Part shown: positions 55,846 through 64,000 of the stretch, piece by piece
Layout of the letters: every line of letters begins with the position of its first letter
Position numbering within the stretch: the stretch's first letter is position 1
NCBI RefSeq assembly: GCF_918797505.1
Contig: NC_092793.1
Location: 90,904,411 to 90,968,410 of the forward strand
Length of the DNA: 64,000 bases
Source of the DNA: Bemisia tabaci
Taxonomy: Eukaryota; Arthropoda; Insecta; Hemiptera; Aleyrodidae
Reading direction: 5' to 3'
The notes under the pieces: generated by a model
Databases searched by the model: none
What the model was told of the DNA's origin: nothing
The model's input: only the letters and a program-made list of their open reading frames with translations
Made by a program: the position numbers and the translations under genes

Positions 55846-56559
55846 GTCTCTAGCGCAACTGCTTCATCCCTTAAAAACAAAAATCCTAAAATCGACGAAA
55901 TCCGTCGATCTTCGGAACCGTACATTTCAAAAATAAGTCGCGTCTGCAGCAGCATTTAAACTTTACCTAGAGTTCTGAAACTTGGATGGAACACTGTTTT
56001 GACCAGAAAACGCAACTTTTAAGGATAGACCTGTTCCTCGGACAGCGTAGTGTCCCTGTCCACCCATGCTAGGTCAGGGGGGTATTTGCATGCCAACCGA
56101 TGCCATTTTGAAAAAGTGACCTCCTCAGGATTTGATGAAATCTGGCGCACCTAGTGTCAATGCGTAGCTAAGTCAAGATCCAATCTTTTAAGTTGATTCA
56201 ACCTCATGTTGCGCTTTTATTACCGACACAATGAAAGTTCGCAAAAGTTGGCCTCTTTCAATGAATGTCGCCTCTTTAATGAGGTCGCTTAGGGTCAAAA
56301 ATCACTCGATTAGTTCAAATTAGGCTACCAGTATGAAACTTGGTGAAAATGTAGTTTAAGGTATCTAGAACCGAAATCCATCGGGACATAAGCTGGATAA
56401 ATATAAGCAACAATAATAAAAAAAGACCTTTCTACAGTGACTTTTTTATAAAAATAATTAGGTACGGTAAATTAATTAAAGTTTCTTGTTTTTCCATTGT
56501 TCTCTGAAATCAAATTTCCCCTGTCAATCCCCTAAACGCATGTCTCGAGGTTTCTTATT
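55846..56559. other. unassigned stretch
   Basis: No gene. About 60 bp at 56288-56346 (CTACCAGTATGAAACTT region) recurs inverted at 58058-58117, bracketing the tandem array that follows. Confidence 0.5.
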
Positions 56560-58040
56560 TTCAGTCATATTCACGTGTATTCCTGCCAAACTTCATACAT
56601 CTTGCTGCTACGGGGCAACTAAAGTCCGAGATACCTCGGAGAAACAGAGGCTGATTCTTCATTCTCAAGATGGCGGCCATTAACCGGGAGCCGTCTTTTA
56701 TTTCGTCTGCAGCGGACACTTCGCGGTCCGCAGGCGTCTGCAATCGTCTTTTATTATTTTGCGGATGACTTGGAGCGGGCGGGGCTTAATTTCGAGGATG
56801 CGAAGCGGACACAAGAATTCGCCTGGATGCGGACACCTGCAGACGTTTGCGGTCCGCGGCCGTTTGCGAGCTCTCGAGCTCGCAGACCGCGTACCGCGGA
56901 CGGAACCCTAACCTCTCGACAATATCATCTTCTCCTGTCTTCTATTTTGTGCCCTTCTATTTTGTCATTTGTCAATCCTATTTAGTCTCTATTTGTATTT
57001 TGACCTTTTTGACCCATGATCTTCGAACTTTTATATCTGTTGAAACAATTCAGGAGTTTATAACTGTCCAATAATTACGGTTTTATTCATTTATTGGTTG
57101 TCATTTGAAATATGTTGGCATTTATGCCCAAATTTCTCATCTTATTTCGTTTTCGAAAATTTTTATCGAGCACTCCTAAGTAGGTTTTTACTAGACGCTT
57201 CACACCCAGTATTATCAGAATCAGGTAAACATAAACAAAATGCAGTGGCGCCCTCCAGCGGACCGCGCTGTTAACACCTACCTCGCTATGATTGGCTCTC
57301 TGAAGTATCTACGAAAATCACCGATCGTCCGCGGTCAGCGGTCCGCGAAGAATCCTGTAGACGAAATAAAAGACGGCTGGGGTAAAGCTGACTGCATTTC
57401 AATCTCAGGATTTCTGGGTTCCCTGCATATTCACACATGCTCATTTCAAGTTTCATGCATATAGCTGCAAAACAGCCACGAAAATCCGACGAACCTCGGA
57501 GGAACAGGTCAAATTGGTTCTTTCCAAGCTTGCAGCCATGTTCGGCGGTAAAATGGCTGACCAAACTTGGGTCCCGGTGAATTTCTATTTTCAACACACT
57601 CATGGATATTCCTGCCAAAATTTACGCGTCAAGCTACAAAATAGCCGCGCAAATCTGAGAAACCTTGGAGAAGCAGGACTGGGCTGTTAATTTCCAAGAT
57701 GGCGGCCTTTAGCCTGGGTAAAAATAGCCGACTAAACTCAGGTCTCGATAGATTTTTTTTCTCAACATATTTATACATATTCCTGCCAAATTTTATACAC
57801 TTCCGCGGAGAAACGGCGCTAAACCGCTAATTTTCAAAATGGCGGCCAATAGCAAGGGTAAAATGGGCGACTGGACTTAAGTGTAAATTTTTCCTCATTC
57901 TAGACACACTCAAGTATATTCCTGCCAAATTGTATGGTAACAGAAAGGTTAGAACGTGTGAAAAATGAGATAATAATGGAAATCAGCTTATGGCGGTCAT
58001 CTTGGAAAATGGCGGCCAAAATACGGGGAAACATGGGAAA
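56560..58040. repeat. degenerate tandem array, about 165-bp unit, about five copies
   Basis: Units share TATTCCTGCCAAATTT, a CTCGGAGAAACAG-like phrase, TTTTCAAGATGGCGGCC and GGGTAAAATGG. The first two units are separated by an inserted TIR element (56689-57378). Inverted 60-bp flanks suggest the array is the body of one repeat. Confidence 0.8.
56689..57378. mobile_element. 690-bp TIR element (AGCCGTCTTTTATTTCGTC)
   Basis: Inverted ends AGCCGTCTTTTATTTCGTC and complement. GGG lies on both sides, so a 3-bp duplication is likely by comparison with neighbouring units. Internal CGGTCCGC and TGCGGACAC words are frequent. No ORF. Confidence 0.78.
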
Positions 58041-58117
58041 TCCAGCTTGTGTTCCGAAAGTTTCATACTGGTAGCCTAATTTGAACTATTCGGGTGATTT
58101 TTGACCCTAAGCGACCC

Positions 58118-59222
58118 CACTACTACATTCATGTTTAGCTCCCGAATGGTTTATCCGAAAGCCCTGAAAAAGGCTTTTCAGACATGTACAGCAAAATTGG
58201 GCGGAACCGGGCGGATTTCCCAGAACTCAGTGATACACAGTGTACTAACTTGTTTACATAATTTTTGACTCCAGCAAGTTTCCTCGTTAGAAGTTTGCAC
58301 ACGCTTAGGTGACAGTATCACGAAATTTTCAACGAGATCAAAAGGTCCAATTTTGAGTTGTGCCCAGTTTTGTCGTACACGTCCGAAACGCTCTTTCTCA
58401 GGGCTTTCTCAGTTGGCAGCCTAATATTCTGTGAACATTCCGAGAATATTTGAGGAACATAAAAAGTGTTCCGAGACAAAACAAAATCCCCAAAATACCT
58501 ATTGAATGAACATTCAATGGATTTTAAAAAAAAAAATCCTGGAAAAGTCCCAAGGATATTGTCGAGATGATCTCAAGATATTTGTTGAATCCGGAAAATA
58601 TTCCAAGGATATCGAGTGGAAATTGTTTTAAAAGTGTTATTAATCCTCTCTCCCCTTCCAGCAGTGGATGGAATGAGCTCTGAATCAATTCCTTTGAGGA
58701 TGTTGAAAGAAAATAAGCTACGGACCATCCAACGTTTTCAGCTTGTGTACATATTTTTTCCTTATCGTTCGTTTCAATCTCATTCTTATCTTCAGTCCTC
58801 TTTTTGAACTGGAGAGTTGAGATCATAGTGTTAATAATACTTAAAGCCAAAGGCTCAGAGATACGGTGAAATGACCAAAATTTTCGTCCGAAGAGTTGTA
58901 ATCGTCGTTTCTAGCTGGGATGAACTATTCGCAAATCTATGTCGGCAGCAAGAGGCTCGAACTCACTGCACGGCTTAAAGCGCGCGCCAGAGGGTGGTTA
59001 CCGTGCCTCAACTGACCGTTTACGACTTTCCGGCTACAGATGTACGACCAAACGGACGAAATTTTTTCTAAGCACCACAATTTGATGATATCCACAGTGA
59101 AACGACACTAACTTTGCCCAAATACCAATTTTTACACGTGCGCCCTTTACGTTGATTGAGAGGCCGTTAAAAAAATGTTCAAATTTTTTTGAAAAAAAAA
59201 AAAAGTTCCTTATTTTATTTAA
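58118..59222. other. unassigned 1.1-kb stretch
   Basis: No gene or clear repeat pair. GAAAGCCCTGA and its complement occur about 250 bp apart (58160, 58405). A 12-A run is near 59190. Confidence 0.4.
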
Positions 59223-60528
59223 CAGGGTGTCTAGCGACCGGGAAAACCAGGAAAGTCAGGGAGATGAAATTGATCAGGGAAAGTCAGGGAAGAAAAACGC
59301 AAAACCGGGAGAGAAGCGAACTTTCGTCGAAGATCGCGATTTTTTGCCTAACTTTACGGCGCTTCGATACTTAGCCCTGCAGCGCTCTCTCCTGGTCTGA
59401 GGTGCCATCTGAACCGTTAGTGCTGACGTAAATAAAAAGACTACGTAGCGTAGTCTCTTTATTCTATGGTGCTGACTAGTGGTGCCCCCTCTCTCTATCG
59501 CTGTGTTGCGTCCGCGACGCCTCCTTTAGCGTCCGCGACACCTCTGGAAGTGTCCCCGACGCCTTTTGAAGCGTCCACGACGCCTTTAAAGCGTCCGCGA
59601 CACCTCTGGAAGTGTCCGCGACGCCTGTGGAAGCGTCCGCGATAACTTTAAGGCGTCCGCGACGCCTCCTTAAGCGTCCGCGACGCCTCTTGAAGTGTCC
59701 ACGACGCCTTAAAAGCGTCCGCGACACTTTTGGAAGTGTCTGCGACGCCTTTGGAAGCGTCTATGACGCCTTTAAAGCGTCCTTTAGCGACGCCTCCTTT
59801 AGCGTCCGCGACACCTCTGGAAGTGTCCGCGACGCCTTTTGAAGCGTCCACGACGCCTTTAAAGCGTCCCCGACACCTCCTTTAGCGTCCACGACACCTC
59901 TGGAAGCGTCCGTGACGCCTTTCAATGCGTTCACGACTCCTTTCAAGCGTCCGGGACACCTCTGGATGTGTCCGCAACAAGTTTTAGGCGTCCGTGACCC
60001 CTGTGGAAGTGTCCGCGACACCTCTTGAAGTGTCCAAGACGCCTTTTGAAGTGTCCAAGACGCCTTTAAAGCGTCCGCGACACCTTTGGAAGTGTCCGCG
60101 ACGCCTATTGAAGCGTCTACGACGCCTTTAAAACGTCCTCTAGCGTCCGCGACACCTCTGGAAGTGTACTATTTCTTCCTCTATTTATTTAATTCCCGAA
60201 GTTGCAAATTTCTATAAAGTTTTTTGAAGTAAGCAAAGATGAAGTTAAGCAAAGATCTTCCAAAGCATCACTTTTTAGCACAAAAGATGTAATAGTTGAA
60301 GAAAGAAAAGAATCTTTTTTACGTGAGTCTCCGTTGACACCCAAAGACCGCAGAAAGGTTTTTATTCTTGAATTGTAATCCATCGCTTTGAAGGGTGGAA
60401 AATATCGTACAGACTGAAAGCAAATCTTGGTAAAAAGTCATGGAAAGTCAGGGAGAAAGAAATTCAATAGGTCAGGGAAAACCTTGGAAGTCAGGGAGAA
60501 TGAAAAGAAAAATTTTCTAGACCCCCTG
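59223..60528. mobile_element. TIR element (CAGGGTGTCTAG) filled by a minisatellite
   Basis: Ends CAGGGTGTCTAG and near-complement CTAGACCCCCTG. Next to each end are repeated AAAGTCAGGGAG words (59255-59290, 60440-60500). Flanks TTATTTAA and TAAATTAA match at six of eight positions. The centre is an array of a 20-21 bp unit. CAGGGTGTCTA with GGGAAAA or GTCAGGGAA subterminal words is a recurrent animal repeat type. Confidence 0.65.
59508..60168. repeat. minisatellite, 20-21 bp unit, about 32 copies
   Basis: The unit is close to GCGTCCGCGACGCCTTTGGAA, written here as 21 bases split between GCGTCCGCGACGCC and TTTGGAA. Variants end CTTTAAA, CTCTGGAA or CTCCTTTA. Because the unit is 20-21 bp, frames stay open for long stretches on both strands and yield fake repetitive proteins such as GVADASRGVADA. 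Confidence 0.92.
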
Positions 60529-61515
60529 TAAATTAACTTTTCTCAACTTTCAAAAATAAGTGACACCCTGCCCAGCCCCCCCCCCCCCTAATTTTCTACG
60601 CCGATAGAGAAGAGACCCGGGAGAAAAGGACTGAAATGATGCCCGAAAGTCAATGTCTAATTTGAGGAAGACCCTTGAAAAGTTGTGACTAGTCGCAGGA
60701 CCACAATCCCGGGACCGCCGCCCACTTAAGGACGAAATCCTCCACAAAACCCACGCTGCCCCCATCAATTTCACTCTTGATTCTCTACAAATTCAATGTT
60801 TGGTAGTCTCATTCCGTTGCTGTGAAAATGACTGACGGAATGAGAACTTTCACCGATACGACCCTTTCGCAAATGAACTGAGGACCGTTCGCGCCGATTT
60901 TTACATGAAAAATGTCATTTCTTCCCCCGTTTTCTGCGCCGACAAAGGTGAGACCCGAGAGAAAAGGACTGAAATGATGCTCGAAAGTAATGTCCACTTT
61001 GAAGATGACCAATGAAAAGTCGGAGTCGACTAGGCGAAGAACCACAATCCCTGGACTGCCGTCCACTACAGGGAGATGGACCAGATCTCGTCGATTCTCT
61101 GAGCAACGGAATAAGACTACCAAACCTTGAATTTGTAGAGAATTGCGAGGGAAATTCAGAGAGTCAGAGAAGCAGCGGAGGTTTTATAGCTGATTTTGTC
61201 TCTGAGTGGGCGGCACTCCCTGACTTGTGGTCCTCCGACAGGTCGCAACTTTTCAAGGGTCCTCGTCAAGTTGGACAATACTTTCAGGCATCATTTAAGT
61301 CGTTTTCTCCTGGGTCTCTCCTTTCTCAGCGTGGAAAATAAGGGGGGCCGGGGGTAAGGAACGACAATTTTATAACTGAATCGGCGTGGACGTTACTCAT
61401 TGTCTGTTCATTTGCGAGAGGCCGTATCCTGTGGAAGTCCTCACCGATTCTCGAACAGCGGAAAAAGACTGCAACAAATTGAACCTCAAGAGTGAAATCT
61501 AGCGGGGCAGCGGGT
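60529..61515. repeat. diverged about 340-bp repeats, direct then inverted
   Basis: Units at about 60590-60800 and 60925-61150 are direct copies (GAGAAAAGGACTGAAATGATG in both). About 61160-61345 is an inverted copy, and a further piece recurs at 62090-62240. No gene. Confidence 0.65.
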
Positions 61516-62081
61516 CTGCCGTGATATCGAAGAGAGCCGTAAGTGCAAAATTTTCGAAATTGAGTTTTCTTCAAAATTCGTCTAAACTCTTTTAGATGAA
61601 ATTACCGAGACAGCTAAAACAGCAAAATTCATCCTAATTTAATGAAAACGAGACGTATGAAAAAGCCGTAAGCGCACAAAAAATGACACAGCTTTTTTCA
61701 AGACAGCCGTAGATGCATGAGAGCCAATGAAAACAGTGCTTTCCAGTTAAGTGCCGCCCTCTTCTGCCAATTTCTAACCTGAAAATGTGTTTGTTGTGCG
61801 TCCAAAACGCAACCACGAAAGCATGCAGAAGATGGCACTTACGGCTCTTTTGCCTATCAATAACCTAGCATGAAAATGAAAAATACCCTTTTTATGTAAT
61901 GGAAATAAAATCAGTCGATTTTTAATCATCCATACGATTTCTAGGAGTCTTCCGGACGATTAGTGGCAGTTTGACAAAGAACGGAGACTTCTCTCAATAA
62001 AATGTTCTTGTGAGAAGCTTCTGAGCCCGTTTTCTCCATACTTCATTTTTGCACTTACGGCTCTCTTCGCTATCACGGCAG
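61516..62081. mobile_element. 4-bp-TSD element (CTGCCGTGATAGCG family), copy C
   Basis: 566 bp, uninterrupted. GGGT flanks both sides (61512-61515, 62082-62085). It shows the uninserted hAT site (TTTGACAAAGAACGG near 61971). Confidence 0.9.
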
Positions 62082-62343
62082 GGGTGTCTTATGGATACTT
62101 TCGTCCCTGAAGTGGGCGGTCGTCATGTATTTCTGGTATTCTGAGTAGTCGTATTTCGTAAGTACCCTCTTCAAGTATGACAGATTTTCGGGCATCATTT
62201 AAGGTGAATTTCCTGGTTTTCCCCCGCCCCGGTACGAAAAAGGGAGATAGGGGGCTAAGAATTATCAAACCTCTCCGTCAATTTACAGGCCGCTTCCGCG
62301 GTTACATTTTCAAGAAGTTGCACTCGGACTCGATGCTAATCAA

Positions 62344-64000
62344 TAGCTACGTTTATGCGAGGCTCGAAACCGAGGTTTCACGAAACCCGAGTTTGTAATG
62401 CTAGTTTTCTCCGTCGGGTTTATGCGGGCGCTGTAACCCGACTTTCGCGGGAAATCAAACTTTCCGATTCTGGCGCTGTTTATGCGCATATTTTCGATTA
62501 AACTTGAATTTCATGCGTTGGCGCCATTTTCACAAGCTATACTTAATTTTTTCACTATGAATTGATTCAATAAAATTATTATTACTCTTTTATCCCGTAT
62601 ATGTTCCACAATTTTTCCGCAATATATAAGCGGAGGCTTCATCTTCACTGAAAAAGCCTTTACTGACTTTCTGAGCAACAGTTAGAAAAATGACAGTGGA
62701 TTTTTAATCATTTTACGTTCATATTTAAAAATTGAATGAATACCTAAGTAATCTCAACAACCCTTTAAATCATGCTCGAGCTTATATTCTGAGCTCAGAA
62801 AAGTTGCCATAGGTAATTTTAGTGATGTTAAAAATAATTGTGGCAGGAGCAGAAATTCATCATATTGTTTATTGAGCTTCTAATGATCTGACAATAGGTA
62901 GTTATAGGCATTGAAAGTGTAGGAGTGCGAATCCAGTAAAGCACCACACCTTCACTCCATGGTGTCGTAAAGATTGTATGTCTGCCATTATTGTAGTGAA
63001 ACAAACAAGTAATCGGGAATACTTATGGGAATCGCTCCTTCAAAATATGATCAAAATAAGTGGATATTGATAGGTCAACAATGTATCGCTGAAGCAGAAG
63101 CGTCTAAATCCTCTTGAGGCAACGGATGGTGACAATCTTAACAAACTGATGACGCTTCACAAATTTTAAATTTCCACATTCCCAGAGACACGCGCTGAAA
63201 TCCTGTTTCTCACCCCTCTTTCCGACTGCTCTCCGAGTCCATGAGCAAGACAGGAAGAAAATAGGCAAGCTACCTACTACTGTTTGCCTACTTATGTGTT
63301 TTTTTTCTTAAACGTGATTTTCAAAGGTGACTCATGTAAAGAGCAACTGACAAACAAGATTTCAGAACCTGCCATTGCATTTCACTAACCTAAGACACAA
63401 ACCCAACCTTACCATTGATATTCTTTCGCTTACACTGTATATTATTCTCCCATTGAGTTTCGATATGAGCTCAATTCAAAAATGCTTTTGAATTTAATTA
63501 TTCGGGTAGATTGGAATATGGGGCTTTCAGTCTACCTGTAAAGCGCATTTACTAACATTCACTGCTGTCACAAGATATTTTTGCACAGGCAGAGCCACTT
63601 TCCACAATAGATGGATCTCTAACGCCAAGGCTCAATTATGACTAGTGATTCAACGACCAAAAATTGTTTCACGCCTCAATAAAAACCGTATTCTTATCTC
63701 GAATTGCAAATCTTGGATAACAGAGCACTCACCAAAAAATCTCCTGCCTTCTGCCTCAGTATGAGAAGAGTGACGATACCTTGGAGCAATAACTTTGAAC
63801 TAGTTTCAATAAATGATGGCCTCAGAATTTGAGTCATCATTTACAAGAGATTGGATCAAAGAAATAAGTCAGCAGGTCACGGTTGTGGCTGGTCTCTCAC
63901 TTTCAGTAGGACTACCAGGAAATAGATACATGCATACCACACAAAATCAAGAGCTACACAGCTCTGATTGGATCAGATTTCAGATTTAATCGGTAGAATG
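62344..64000. mobile_element. element J, copy 2 (inverted, runs off the window)
   Basis: Starts TAGCTACGTTTATGCGAG and matches the complement of J copy 1 from 15169 back to about 13510, where the window ends. About 700 bp of the element lies outside. No transposase in the visible part. Confidence 0.87.

Noticed and set aside
59476..60021. Open frames encoding repetitive proteins (GVADASRGVADA-like)
   Set aside because: They arise in several frames on both strands from the 20-21 bp minisatellite. No start context or non-repeat domain supports a gene.
59508..60168. Possible CRISPR array (regular short repeats)
   Set aside because: There are no unique spacers between repeats; units are contiguous and the genome is animal.
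1..64000. A coherent undescribed multi-gene system
   Set aside because: The three intact genes are unrelated housekeeping genes, and no other conserved coding cluster is present.

Overview
This is a 64 kb window of an animal nuclear genome. Three intact genes match metazoan proteins: the SAGA subunit Sgf11 (12051-12758, minus), 3-hydroxyacyl-CoA dehydrogenase type-2 / 17-beta-HSD10 (21126-21896, plus) and mitochondrial ribosomal protein bL21m (43445-44053, plus). The protein sequences and repeat style fit an insect. A hemipteran such as a whitefly is my guess, and it is weakly supported. Nothing looks bacterial: there are no operons, no ribosome-binding sites and no dense coding. Most short open frames in the window are random or lie inside repeats. 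Family nicknames (Q, D, E, G and so on) are mine.

Most of the rest is a deeply nested graveyard of cut-and-paste DNA transposons. Boundaries can often be proved from target-site duplications (TSDs) read directly, and sometimes from an uninserted copy of the same site elsewhere in the window. 8-bp TSDs (hAT type) mark families beginning CAGGGCCGGAT, CAGAGATGG, TAGAGTCCC (Q and P), TAGAGTACC (D and E) and TAGGGTGTGTC (G). 9-bp TSDs (Mutator/MULE type) mark three families. 4-bp TSDs mark a family beginning CTGCCGTGATAGCG and a 137-bp hairpin family. TA TSDs mark a pogo-like MITE and a set of about 1.0-1.2 kb elements that are almost entirely one palindrome.

Layout. 1-8.3 kb: a hAT with a 1.2-kb palindrome inside it, then a second palindrome interrupted by a 3.9-kb element carrying a broken cysteine-rich ORF. 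8.3-12 kb: hairpin MITE, a 1.3-kb TIR element, a hAT fragment. 12-15.2 kb: Sgf11, then a 2.35-kb element (J) ending 64 bp upstream of its start codon. 15.2-20.9 kb: a multi-layer nest of Q, MULE and hAT copies. 21-24.5 kb: HSD17B10 and its downstream region. 24.5-31.6 kb: 4-bp-TSD elements, a hAT with a transposase C-terminal remnant, palindromic MULE, F and O repeats. 31.8-40 kb: P, D, E, Q, J and F nests. 40.8-42.8 kb: third palindrome type and L repeats. 43.4-44.1 kb: mRpL21. 46.1-55.8 kb: a giant inverted-repeat unit with the 5.1-kb G element inside. 54-58 kb: two degenerate tandem arrays. 59.2-60.5 kb: a TIR element filled by a 20-21 bp minisatellite. 60.5-64 kb: more repeats and a second J copy running off the window.

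The genes do not form a pathway together. I found no convincing new multi-gene system. The best leads are the long hairpin elements, the recurrence of an AAGATGGCGGC-type motif in many unrelated repeat families, the undescribed-looking 4-bp-TSD families, and Sgf11 with a transposon end where its promoter should be.
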